NCBI RefSeq assembly: GCF_000003855.2
Contig: NW_003101682.1
Coordinates: forward strand, 2,140,374 to 2,204,373
Direction of reading: 5' to 3'
From: Blastomyces gilchristii SLH14081
Lineage: Eukaryota > Ascomycota > Eurotiomycetes > Onygenales > Ajellomycetaceae
Length of the DNA: 64,000 nt
Part shown: piece after piece, positions 48,640-59,421 of the stretch
Position numbering within the stretch: the stretch's first letter is position 1
How the letters are laid out: each line of letters starts with the position of its first letter
The notes under the pieces: generated by a model
Databases searched by the model: none
The model's input: the letters and a program-made list of their open reading frames with translations, nothing else
What the model was told of the DNA's origin: nothing
Made by a program: the position numbers and the translations under genes

Positions 48640-50360
48640 TCATATTCTCATCTTAAGACTTAATTTCTTAACTAGTGAGTCTTCTATTCTTTTCAATTGA
48701 ATTGCTTGATTCAGAAGTAACTTATTAGCTTTTACATGTGTGTGACTGATCTCTTTCAATCTTGATTCTATGTCTGTGACTGCTGTGTCTGTGACTGTTG
48801 TATCTACAACTGCTGTTCTCTTTCTCATCTTTTTCTAAAGCATTCTTCAGAATGCGCGGATTCAGTTCATATAACAGATAGAATGATGAACACTTGAAGA
48901 CTACATACTGCTGAATTCGCGTGGCTAATAATGCCTGACTGAGATATTCATCTCATAGTTATATAGGCTTGCTCACTAGATATTTCATTAGTATATTGCT
49001 CAAGATTTCATTTCAGTGTTTCATCTTCCTGTTTATTCACAGATGATATGATATTATTCTACAATGTCTTGTCTGTAACTGACTCATGAAATGCCTTACT
49101 ACTTCTTCTATGAGATTTACATTATTATCAGTTAGAATCTCACACAGCATTTCATAGTTAATATAGATCTCATTATATAGAAACTTCATTATCATCTGCT
49201 CTGTTATCTCTGAAACTGCTTTCACAACTGATCAGTCAGTTGTGTAGTCAATAGCAGTGACTATTTAATGATTTTCATTTAGTGTTTGCAGTAATATGTT
49301 CATGAGATTCATCTCTCATTATTTAAACAGTTGTATCTTACATTTCATCTGATATTACACTTTCTTGTATTCTAACCCTTTCTTAGATTCTTTCACAACC
49401 TGGTAATTCAGGCACTCATGAGTGTATATCTGAATATTCTCAGCCATGCTTGACCAGTACACTCTTGAATTGAGTATACTTATGAGTTCAGAGCTTTCTA
49501 AGTAACTGAATTCCTTGTACATTTAAGTCATCAAGTTATGTTTAAATAAATGTTTCAGATAAAGAGCTTCTATATATTCTAGATCACAGTAAAGTACAAT
49601 ATTATTTTTCAATTTTCTCAGCTTGAAGTTCAGATGCATCTCTTCTATCACTTTTACAAGACACTTGTTATCTGACATCTTATCATTCTTCAAGTGAGAG
49701 ATCATTGTATTCACTCATTCTGATTTCTTGTATTCTCTCAGTGTATTTAATGTGAACTTCTCTTGTATCTGATTCACAGAACTCTCACTTATGAAATCAG
49801 GTCTGTGACTGATTGTATCAGATATCACAGTATCTGATCTCTTTCAGTATTTAATATGAAGATTGTATACTTAAAACTCTGAGATTCAATGTGCTAAGTA
49901 TTTGAAAGATTTTATTATTAATTATAGATAGATAAGACTTTTATAATCTGTGATCACTGTTATTATATATCTGTTGTTAATATATCTATCTTATAACATC
50001 AGTATATGCTTGATCACTAGCAATTTCTTTTTATACACTGAATAATTGAGCTCAGTATCTGATAGTTTTCTATTATCATATGTCACTGAGTGCAGCTTGC
50101 TGTTCTTACTCATCTGCAGAAGAGTGTCTCTGATAGCTTATTCAGATGCATTCATCTCAATGTAGAAAGGTTTATCATAATCTGGTTAGATAAGTACTGA
50201 GAATGTTATCATACATTTTCTCAGTGTGAGAAAGGCCTCTTTACACATAATATTTCAGATGATTGACTGAAACTTCTTCTTCTGCAGATTAGCATCTATT
50301 TCTCTTAAGAGATCTGAGAGTGCTGCAGCTATTTATGTGAAATTCTTGATAAATCTGCAG
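48640..50360 (-). pseudogene. Gypsy integrase and RNase H remnant
   Basis: Minus-strand open piece 49225-49037 reads EITEQMIMKFLYNEIYINYE then ILTDNNVNLIEEVVRHFMSQ and TRHCRIISYH. This is the integrase core pattern (FL--EI---G-P--ILTDNG-NF------L---H--S--YHP), with the Gly of TDNG as Asn. The piece 49714-49523 lies in the RNase H-to-integrase linker, and 48828-48640 in the C-terminal part. Stops separate them. Confidence 0.8.
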
Positions 50361-50771
50361 TAGTATGAGATCAACTCAAGAAATTATTATACATGATATA
50401 CATTTCTCAGCCACAGTCAATTCACTATAACATTCAATTTCTTCAGAATGAGGTGTATACATTTATCACTTATCACATATCTCATGAACTTCAACTCTTT
50501 CATTTCAAACACATACTTAATTGATTTGATATAGAGCTTATACTCTGTCAGAGTTATAAGCACTTTATTAATATACTTCAGATATTCATTATATAAGTTT
50601 GAGAAGACTAGAATGTTATTCAGATATATGAGATATGAGATTTTATTCTGTTTATAAAGAATTATATTCATTATTATTTGAAAGATAACAGATGCATTTA
50701 TCAGACTGAATAATATTATCAGGAATTTAAACTTCTCTCATTATGTATTAAATGCTGTTTATGATACTAAT

Positions 50772-50784
50772 AGTTCATCTATAT
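50772..50784. repeat. Target-site duplication of C3 (left copy)
   Basis: AGTTCATCTATAT, repeated exactly at 52205-52217, just outside the tRNA-like head. It proves that LINE tail, module and head arrived together. Confidence 0.93.
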
Positions 50785-51310
50785 TATTATTATTATTATT
50801 CTTCAATTATAGATGTATGCAGTCAGAGACTATGACATCTATCTGAGAACTTTTAGTTCTCAGAGTTTTTCCTATATCTGTAAAGTTAACTATTATACAT
50901 TTATCAATTTCAGATATATAAAATCAGAAAATTCCAGCTCAGAATATAAAAACTGTTTATAAATTGCAGTGTTTTAACATCTTCTGATACTTTGAAACCA
51001 TTTGACAATATCATGACAAAGGAAAAGAGAAAAAGAACACAGTCTTAAAGATAGATACATTAAATAAATAGCTACAGAACAAGACCTCTGCAGTTTACAT
51101 CTTAAGCTATATACATATTTTAACACTCTATATAACCGACCGCTGCCTCTGTCCTCTCAGGCCTGCTTCAGAGATTATCATTCCCTCTAAAGAGCTGTCA
51201 CTCAGCTAGCTTCTGTAACTAGCTTACTCATAAGTGAGATTCTCACTAAGAATAATATCAGAGCTACTCAATTCTAGTTAAGTCTCTAATCTTCCAGCTG
51301 TCAATCTCAG

Positions 51311-51682
51311 TTATTATTATTATTATTATTCTTCCATTATACTTATATGCAAGCGGAGCTTATGATGAGTCCTTGCGTGATGTTAAATACAGGTCAAGTG
51401 TTGATTATACAGGAGGAAATACAGGTGTTGAGACCACGCCAAGATAACAAGAACATAGGAAAATACAAAGGAGTGACAATTAGATACATGCGATAATAAC
51501 TTCCCAGCCCAGGAACATAGAGCAATTCATTGAAGCGATTTGTATACCTCTGTATTTATTAGAAACCTGAGGTGCTTGAGTTCCAGATTTAATGTATCCC
51601 CTGCGGGTTTCGAACCCACGCGCCTTGGTTTCCCACGCCAAGGTGCTACCGGGTGGCCGCATTAACCATTCGGCCACCGGGG
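51311..51682 (-). mobile_element. tRNA-derived SINE S1 (372 bp)
   Basis: Minus-strand SINE inside module copy 3, flanked by CTGTCAATCTCAG at 51298-51310 and 51683-51695. It opens with a tRNA-like head (CCCCGGTGGCCGAATGG...), has an unrelated body of about 250 bp and ends ...TATAATGGAAGAATAATAATAA. Least mutated of the three SINEs. Confidence 0.93.
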
Positions 51683-51683
51683 C
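51594..51683 (-). promoter_or_regulatory. tRNA-like head of SINE S1
   Basis: A box TGGCCGAATGGTTAA (51662-51675) and perfect B box GGGTTCGAAACCC (51605-51617) within a GTGGG-TTCGAAA-CCCGC T arm. A CCTTGG...CCAAGG stem looks like the long variable arm of Ser/Leu-type tRNAs. The acceptor stem pairs poorly, so this is a SINE promoter and not a tRNA gene. Confidence 0.8.
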
Positions 51684-52094
51684 TGTCAATCTCAGTATTC
51701 CAGCCTACTAATTGACTGTCACAGTCTTGCTTGCACTAATCACCTATTAAGAACACCTAGATCTTGTCTCATCTAGGTCCTTGCTAGACTCAGAGTGTTC
51801 TAATCAGATAGTTTTTAAATCTCATTTCTCAGAAGTGAGTGTCTAGAGTGAGAGAAATGAGACTTAGTCAGTTAAGCTTGATAATAATTCACTATTCTAC
51901 AGACACTCTAGATCTCAATCACTCTAGTACTGATCTAACTTGAAGTGTCTGAGAGACTGTTAACTCTAAGATCAGTGAGAATTAGCATCTGAAAATTCTC
52001 AGAATGAATATCTTAAGCTTGATAATAATTTACTATAGTGCACTCAGAGGTCTCTGATACTGTTTTATAACTTAACAGTGAAAGCTGTGATTAA

Positions 52095-52204
52095 GATGAC
52101 TCTCACAGAGTTTGAACCTGCCCTCTCCTGACATTCATTTCTCAGAGAGAAGGCCGCTAATTGAGACTTCATAATAGCATAGTTAATCACTACGCCACCG
52201 GGCC
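52095..52204 (-). promoter_or_regulatory. tRNA-like head (C3)
   Basis: Reverse complement opens GGCCCGGTGGCGTAGTGATTAA, with an A-box-like TGGCGTAGTG (52185-52197), and has a B-box-like GCAGGTTCAAACTC (52109-52121). Spacing between boxes is larger than in a normal tRNA, as if an extra segment or intron were present. The acceptor stem does not pair well. Degenerate tRNA-derived promoter. Confidence 0.6.
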
Positions 52205-52719
52205 AGTTCATCTATATGAATCTGTCAGTATTCTGAGAGAAGATTGATCTTTGATAGATATCAGGCATTTCTGACTGTATTCAACTGTTATTGAATTCAT
52301 GGCAGTGAATATTCATTCTTGATTATAAGCTTATTAAGTACTTGATAATTAATACACATTCATCACTTCTCACCTGTCTTTTTCATAAATAGAACTGAGA
52401 AGTCTCACACACTTGATGAGAGTTGTATAAGACTACATTCTAGAAGGTCTGTGATCTGACACTTCTGTTCTTTGAGATGTGTTTATGACAGAGAATATGT
52501 ATTTTGATTGACTGGTTTCACATTCTCTGTGTCAATCTCATGTACAAATTCTTATTTCAGCAGCAATTCTGATAAAAGATCTGTTCAAAAGACCTTCTTA
52601 TACTTCTTGAGAAGTTTCTTCATATACTTATTCTCTTATATATTCTTTATCTTGATTTTCTTCACTTCTGAGTTCTGTATAACATACAGAATGCTCTCAG
52701 ATGAGATCTTGTGAATTAT

Positions 52720-55010
52720 TCTCTTTGCTTATTGATGTATAAGCAGATTTAACTCTTCTATATCAGAGATATGAAATGTTCTTCTTATATCAGTTGATAG
52801 AATTGTATAGACTGTTTTCTTTCTATCAGTTAACTATATATAATACATACATTATTGAATCTGCAGATTAAACCTTTGAAATTAATTAAGTTTGAGAATA
52901 AGATTGTATTTCACATTCTGCAGCTCTCACATCTAAATATAACAAGATCATTCTCTGAAGTGTAAGAGAACTCTTACTCTTATAGATAATATTAAATATT
53001 AGTTATTAGACAATCTTATACATCAGAGATTCTTCACTTGATAAATATCTTTCAGTTATCAGATTATATAATCATTATTATATTATATAGAAGCTTCTAT
53101 ATCTGCTAACACTTTTACAGTCATCTCTCAATTCTTATTTAAGTGCTCTTTATACATTAATATTTCAGGTCTCAAGATGTTGAGATAAGTGTTCTCTTCA
53201 TCATTCTTACCTGCATCTCATTTAGAAGCCTGCTTTCTCTTGATATTTACAGAATTCAGAGAGTCATCTAATGCAGGCATCTCTTTCATCTTAAAGGCTT
53301 TTTATAGAATATCAGTGAGTGTCTTTAAGCTTACTAATTCTGCTAGTTTTTTAACTCTCTTGCTTCTCTTGACTGTGCACACTGTGTGTAATTCTTTGCA
53401 TCATAATTCTAACATCTGCAGTTGAAGCAAGCTCAATACTCATAATATCAAGATTTTCACTCAGAGAATCTCTTTTTCAGAGAGTTCAGCACTTTAGTGA
53501 TGACATTCAGATCTAGATTTATCACATCTGAGTGTGTAACTTGTGTCATAGAAGTCTGATTATCTGTTCTCTGTTAAAGTATACTCAATTGCAGTATTTT
53601 CTATTATAATTAACTCATCTATTTTTGTACAATGAGAATATTGTATGCTTCTTTCACTATATCTGATTGTAAAGTTAAGCATTTTTATTCTGCTCTTAAC
53701 TCAGATATAAGATCATGAATAAAGATCTGTAAATAGAATGATATTGAAAGCTCTTCATTCAATATGAGATAATGTAAGCTGAAGTGTGTGAAGTATAATA
53801 TAAGATCACTCACTTATCTACACTTAGTGAAGCATTTGTAACACTTGTCTCATATGTTCACTTTCTCAAAGTTATGTAAGATTCATTTGAAAAACTTGTT
53901 TCATATTCATGAAAATGAATATTATTCTGAGTCTGTGAGATTCATCTTTTTATCAGTTATTTATAATGACTTCACTTTTCTGTGTAGAAATGTGACAGAT
54001 CTTAAGACTTGTTGAAATTCTGTTAACTGTCTGTCTATGAGTTCATATTTAATCTGATAATATGATCACATCTGACTTAGTCAGCTGATTACAGCATTAT
54101 TTTTTCAGTTGTTATTAAAGTGCGATGATTCTGACAGATCTTCTGACTTGATATATTTTATGTTCAGATTCTCATTCTGCGCAGTGATCTCTGATAGTGT
54201 GTACACTTCTTAAGAGATTATGAACAATTGTGATGAGATCTTCAGATTCAGTATGATCATCTATCTGTGTAAATGTTCAATCTCTCACTGCAGATCTATA
54301 ACCTGATTTTCTCTATTCTTATTAATAGTGATGATTGTATCAGTGAAGCTCTTCATAATGAATGCTTAATCTGCAGTGAATATCAATTGTTGTTTAACTT
54401 CTGTCTCAGCCTGCCACTGCATATGCAAGGCCTTGATTTTATTTAGAATTCTCATATATATATGAAGCTTTGATTTCAGTTCAGTGATCTCAGCTGCTTT
54501 TCTTACTACTTCAAGTAAATTCTCTGAGAGGTTCTGCATATCTTCCAGTTCAGGTAGCAGAGAAGAGTGTTTATATTAACTAGAGAAGATGTTCATTTTA
54601 ATGATTTCTCATTGATTGTATGATGTCTATTGTTGTATTATTATATTATTATATCATTATATGATTTCTGATTTCTGTTTCCTGTTATTATTGTATGACT
54701 CTAATAATAATCATCTCTCTTTTTATTCTTCTTTTAAGTAGAGAGTGAACTTCTTTAAATCTGGTTCACTGCTCTCATCTTCTTTCTCACATCTCATTCA
54801 TTCGCATACATGGCATTCATCTGAGTGTGAAGTTTTTCCACAACAAGTGAAACAGTATTAATCAGATGCTCTTTTACTCATCACTCTTTATATACTATCT
54901 TTTAAGGTATTTTTAGAATCACACTGGCATGATAACTACAAATCACTTTGTAGATGAAATTATCATGCTCTGGAGAAGCCTGCACTTCTCACCAGTTTTT
55001 AGACATGCTA
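52720..55010 (-). pseudogene. Gypsy gag/protease region remnant
   Basis: Minus-strand sequence upstream of RT. Only one piece is recognisable: near 54850-54790 a frame reads YCFTCCGKTSHSDECHVC, a zinc-knuckle-like Cys/His motif with spacing close to but not exactly CX2CX4HX4C. The rest is too interrupted to parse. Forward open frames at 52508-52714 and 53189-53425 are probably antisense noise. Confidence 0.5.
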
Positions 55011-55015
55011 TCAGA

Positions 55016-55182
55016 TGTGATTCAAAGATTGCTTGAGTCAGTGTATAATTACAGATATACACTGACTTCTTATATACAGTATACTAAATTAATTGATGAC
55101 TGCTATAACTTCTTTACATTCATAAGCAAGTTCAGAAGCAGCCGCGTTATTATTCAGTGATCATACATTCTTCCGAATCACA
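55016..55182 (-). repeat. Gypsy LTR, right copy (167 bp, 5' LTR)
   Basis: Partner of 45534-45700. The middle has lost CG sites that the left copy keeps (GTATAATTACAGATATACACTGAC versus GTACGATTACAGGCGTACACCGGC), while its outer end keeps GCAGCCGCG and TTCCGAATC. The two LTRs have therefore been mutated independently after insertion. Confidence 0.9.
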
Positions 55183-55461
55183 AAAGAGAGTGTTATTAAA
55201 TTGTGTTATCAGATAATATTATTAAAAATATATTAATATTGTAAATATCAATGTTGAAAAAATGTTAATACTTATATATTATGATGATTTGTAAATCATG
55301 ATTATTAAATATATATACATATATTATTCCTGACATTGATTACAACTTGTACAATAATTTTTGAAAACTCAAAATTGATTTTAATTATTAATAATTATGA
55401 ACTTACAACTAACTAATATAAAAAGAAAAAAACTTTTTCTACTTATCATCTTTCTTCTCTT

Positions 55462-55805
55462 CACCCGGTAGCGCCTTGGCGTAGGAAATCAAGACGCGTG
55501 GGTTCGAAACCCGCAGGGGATACATTAAATCCAGAACTCAAGCACCTCAGGTTTCTAATAAATACAGAGGTGTACAAATCGCTTCAATGAATTGCTCTAT
55601 GTTCCTGAGCTGAGAAGTTATTATCGCATGTATCTAATTGTCACTTCTTTGTATTTTTCTATATTCTTGTTATCTTGGCATGATCTCAACACCTGTATTT
55701 CCTCCTGTATAACTAACACTTGACCTGTATTTAACATCACGCAAGGACTCATTATAAACTCCGCTTGCATATGAGTATAATAGAAGAATAATAATAATAA
55801 TAATA
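55462..55805 (+). mobile_element. tRNA-derived SINE S2 (344 bp, 5'-truncated)
   Basis: Forward-strand SINE in hAT copy C, flanked by ATCTTTCTTCTCTT at 55448-55461 and 55806-55819. The uninterrupted site is seen in copy B near 32773. It begins 28 nt inside the tRNA-like head (CACCCGGTAGC...), so the A box is missing while the B box (55500-55512) is present. Ends TATAATAGAAGAATAATAATAA. Confidence 0.93.
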
Positions 55806-55819
55806 ATCTTTCTTCTCTT

Positions 55820-56640
55820 TCTTATTCTTCTTATTATTCTTTACAATTCACTTCTTATTCTTATTCTTCTTCTTCTTCTTCTTATCTGAAATGATAATTA
55901 TCTTAAAATCTCTCTCTGCTGTCTTCTCAGAGAAGAGTTTCTACTGCTCTCTCTCAGCCAGATTAATCTATGTCTCAAAATCTCACATTTTCTGATCTGC
56001 TGTCTCAGGTTTCATCTCAGTGATAAGTAGATTGATATGCTCAGAGAGCAGAGCTGTCTTCTTAATATTCTGAATTATAAAGTGTATTCAAGATCTGAAC
56101 AAGATCTTAATTCTCTTCTTCTCTGTCAGCTCCTACTAATTAATTAGAGAATAGAAGTGTTATCAAAAATTATTATCTCTTAATAAATAAAAAACTTATC
56201 AGTTTTAACTTCTTTATCTTCTACTTTAATACTCTCTTAATCTTCTTCTACTGCTGTTTATTTACAGTAATACTCTTCTTCTCTCTTTCTCTCTTTATCT
56301 TAATCTTAAATTATTCTCAGAATTTCTTCTGATTTCATCACTACTGTATAAGACTCTTCATTATCTTCTTTTTCAATCTCTCACAGATGATGTCATTTAT
56401 ATTATTTCTATACTTAGTTCAGTCTAAATCTATTAGAAGTGTTACTTAAAATTGTTATTATTCTACTCTCTTACAGAGTCTCTTCAAGACATTATAACAT
56501 GTCTTACAATCTATCTCTTCTTACTTAAACATCTTCTTCTTCTCTTTCTTCACTCTGTGATGACACTCACATGTCTTAGTGATCTGCAGAACCGCAGAAT
56601 ATTTGAAGAGAAATGACATAATTGATTTCAGTAAGTGTTG
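55820..56640 (-). pseudogene. hAT Lys/Glu-rich ORF remnant (copy C)
   Basis: Counterpart of 6990-8003 in copy A, on the minus strand, heavily interrupted. Its end toward 55440 was split by SINE S2. Confidence 0.4.
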
Positions 56641-56683
56641 AAGAGAAGTGAAGACAGAAGAGACAGTCAGAAATAATATAATA

Positions 56684-56785
56684 ATAGTGATAATAATGAT
56701 GATGATGATAATAATAATAATAATAATAGTAATAATAATGATAATGATGATGATAATAATGATAATGATAATAATAATAATAAAA
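56684..56785. repeat. (GAT/AAT)n tract in hAT C
   Basis: Trinucleotide tract equivalent to those in copies A, B and F, here dominated by AAT units. Confidence 0.85.
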
Positions 56786-57874
56786 GAAGAAGTGTATTGA
56801 AATATATTACTGACTTATCAAATATAGAGAGACTTAAAGAAAATATTAACAGCTTTCAGAGATGTATAGAAACAGCTACAGTGTTGTATAATAACATTAT
56901 CTTCATTCAATACATACACTATTAATATTCTTTGTATGCAGTTATCATATAATCTGTATCAGAGATACATGCAGAAAACAGATCTTTATTACTAGAATAA
57001 ATGATTACAGCAATTCTCTGTTTTCATATTATAAAGATAAGTTATTCTCATTTCTTTCTTCTCTCTTTTCTCTTCTTCAATCAATCACTAATTTCAAGCT
57101 GATATAAACACTATTAAAACACTCTCAGAAACTCTCAAATTGAAGAGTATAGACTAATCAAATTTCAAATACAGAAGAAATCAAATTATCTTCTACAGAT
57201 TCAATTATTCATTCTCTCTTAAATAAAACAGTAGTTGTGTCCCTTCTCTCTCTCAATCAAATGAAACATGGCTCATGAAAAGTGAGTATCATGTCAGGCT
57301 ATAATGATCAACACAACCCCAGCATGCAGGGCTGTATATACACAGTGTGTGCTGAACTAAGAGACTGTGTGAGTTACAAACTGACAGCAGTATTTCAGAA
57401 AGAGCTGTGTGGTGTGAAAAAGCTGCAACTCTCAGTTATATATGCAGAGAGTGAATCACTGCAGTAAGTACATGTACATTGAAGTAATGCTTTTTAATAA
57501 CACTCAGTCTCTGATATGATGAAAATAGAGTCTCTTTATGAGATTCATTTTTATCAGAAGTCAGAGAATCTTATATTTCTTAAGATCATCTTCACACATC
57601 TTGTCTGTGAAATTAATGAGAGAAATTATCAATTTCAGCATTCTATTCTTGATGTTATTCAAGTGACAGCAGAGTCCACTCTGATCACACTTTTTAAATA
57701 TATATTGTCTAATTATTCACATTTATACAGATATATACTGATTATTTATTAGATGATATTAAGATAATGACTCATCACAGCTGTGTTATTCTTACTATGA
57801 GAGATACACAGTTGATAATAAACATTGTAAAGACTCTGAAAAGTGAGTATTTTAAGAATACTACAGCTCTGTAA

Positions 57875-58030
57875 TCTTGATTTTTTTTATTTTTATTTTG
57901 TATTTTTTTCTTTTTCTTTTATTTTTTTTTTCTTTTTCTTTCTCTTTTTTTTTATTGTGATTTTTTCTTGTTTTTATTTTGTTTTTTATTTTTTTATTTT
58001 TTTTTATATTTTATATTTTTTTTATAATTA
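57875..58030. repeat. T-rich tract in hAT C
   Basis: Long T-rich segment matching 9051-9175 of copy A. It gives a forward Phe-rich open frame of 62 codons that is a composition artefact. Confidence 0.7.
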
Positions 58031-58394
58031 AAATTATATGAATTATGATCTGTGTTTAGAAAAGTAATGATATTTGATAATACTCTCTGTTGAATTTTCA
58101 ACAAATAAGTACTATGTTATGATATTATGTCAGTGAGAAATGATTTTATAGTCTCATTTAATGCCATTCTCAATAATAAAATCAAAATGAAAATGTAACT
58201 AAAAATTCAAATATTTTCTTTATCTGAGACTAGATTTTTATTTGAAAAGTGAATCTGAGATCTTTAATATTTGAAATAACATGATTTGAAATCAATGTAA
58301 TGAACACAAATCATGATTAGAAGTAATGCTTTTAGGCAATATAATAACTGTAAAGTTTGATTCTGGTTTCAGACACGGTCACATGATCAGTCTA

Positions 58395-59340
58395 ATTAAG
58401 CATTTGAAGAAGTATTCAGAATTCAGAGTTTTCAATTAATTAAAGAAAAGAATTCAGAGATATATACATATAAAGTAATTATTTATTAAAGTTATTAAAT
58501 GAGAGTTATGAAATCAGAGTACTAACATATAATCATTTTCACATAATTTTCTTCAAATTAGAAAGTTAGTATTATTAAAAATCATTATCTGATAGAGTAA
58601 CTTATCAGCTTAGTAGTAATTTTCTGATTATTTTTCTTTTATTATCTATCTGTATTTTGATAACTTCAGATGTTGAGAAATTTCTTCAGAGTTATAATCA
58701 GTTTATAATGAATGTTTCTGAATAAAGTTATAGTAATTATAGCAGAGAGATGACTCTTCAGTAATCTATAATATAATCTATTAATAATTATTTCATAGTT
58801 CATCTTAATATTTGTGTTGAGTTTTTCATAAATTTCATAACCTGAAATCAGATGTGAAAAATGAAGTGATTATTTATTATAATTGAAAGAGAGTATTCTG
58901 TGTTGAATTATAAATAATATAGACTTTGTAATTTACAGTAATTTCTTAAAGAGTTTATGAATCTTCAATAGAAGTGAAAGAAGTGAAAGAAGTGAATTCA
59001 GAAAATATAATAAAGATTTAAGAAAGATAATAATTTATTTTTAATAAAGATAATAACTGATCACTGATATATGTAAGAAGAATTATTATAAGAGAAAATA
59101 ATCTTCTTTCTTAACTTAGTTATAATTTTAGTACTAACTCAGATTGAATATTATCAATGTATAAAAGAAAATAAACAATCTTGATTAATCTCTGTTATAT
59201 TTCTTGAAATATATTAATATTGTAAAAGAGAGTGTTATGAAATTGTATTATTAGATACTATTATTAAAAATATATTAATATTATGAATATCAATGTTGAA
59301 AAAATGTTGATACTTATATACTATAGTGATTTATAAGTTA
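58395..59340 (-). mobile_element. hAT interior fragment D
   Basis: Matches copy B from about 31680 to past 32440 and copy A from about 5945 to 6850 (upstream part of the transposase and the AT-rich spacer). Begins right at the terminus of hAT C, so hAT C probably inserted into it at ATTAAGCA; the other half of D is not seen. Confidence 0.8.
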
Positions 59341-59421
59341 ATCTTTCTTTTAAATAAGAAGATATATAGACTGATTAATAGTTAAGAATAATATATTCTG
59401 ATTAGTTAAAATTAATGTATA

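Larger units (their letters stand above)
50785..52204 (-). mobile_element. Chimeric retroelement C3 (tRNA-headed module + 0.29-kb LINE end)
   Basis: Minus-strand composite: head at 52204, module (748 bp once SINE S1 and its duplication are removed) to 51072, then only the last 287 bp of the LINE, including the two 3' stem-loops and TAA-type tail. Inserted in the RT of the Gypsy element. The junction again begins CTAC on the plus strand, as in C1 and C2. Confidence 0.9.
51072..52204 (-). mobile_element. tRNA-headed module, copy 3 (interrupted by SINE S1)
   Basis: Diverged relative of copies 1 and 2. The clearest match is near its 3' end (CTTAAGCTA-TACAT...CTCTATA..ACCGACCGC, then CTGTCCTCTCAGGCC), with further patches such as CTAATCAGATAGTTTTTAAA. 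Its head differs in sequence from that of copies 1 and 2, yet length agrees within 1 bp. No coding potential. Confidence 0.78.
50417..52700 (-). pseudogene. Gypsy reverse transcriptase remnant, split by C3
   Basis: The N-terminal palm is seen near 52430-52300 as SVLFMKK-GE, MCIxYxVLNKLIIKN and YSLP. The catalytic part is at 50671-50417: LIYLNNILVFSNLYNEYLKY followed by KELKFMRYVIS. The usual YLDD has become YLNN, two GAT-to-AAT changes that abolish metal binding. C3 (50785-52204) sits between the two halves. Confidence 0.85.
45534..55182 (-). mobile_element. Gypsy LTR retrotransposon (9.6 kb including nested C3)
   Basis: Flanked by two 167-bp LTRs and a 4-bp AAAG duplication, inserted in hAT copy C (empty site GAAAGAGAGTG is visible in copy A near 6760). 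Pol reads on the minus strand: gag-like region to the right, RT split by insertion C3, RNase H, integrase, then a long 3' region with forward-strand open frames. Without C3 it is about 8.2 kb. All coding parts are broken. Confidence 0.92.
42284..58394 (-). mobile_element. hAT copy C, split by MITE M2, a Gypsy element and SINE S2
   Basis: hAT sequence at 42284-42470, 42985-45533, 55183-55461 and 55806-58394, colinear with copies A and B. It lacks about the first 220 bases of the left end, replaced by C2. The right end is intact, ending GATCAGTCTA at 58394 and followed by hAT fragment D, into which it probably inserted. Confidence 0.88.

Noticed and set aside
51594..51683. Host Ser/Leu-type tRNA gene
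   Set aside because: Poor acceptor pairing, and three copies each lie at the 5' side of a SINE with target duplications.
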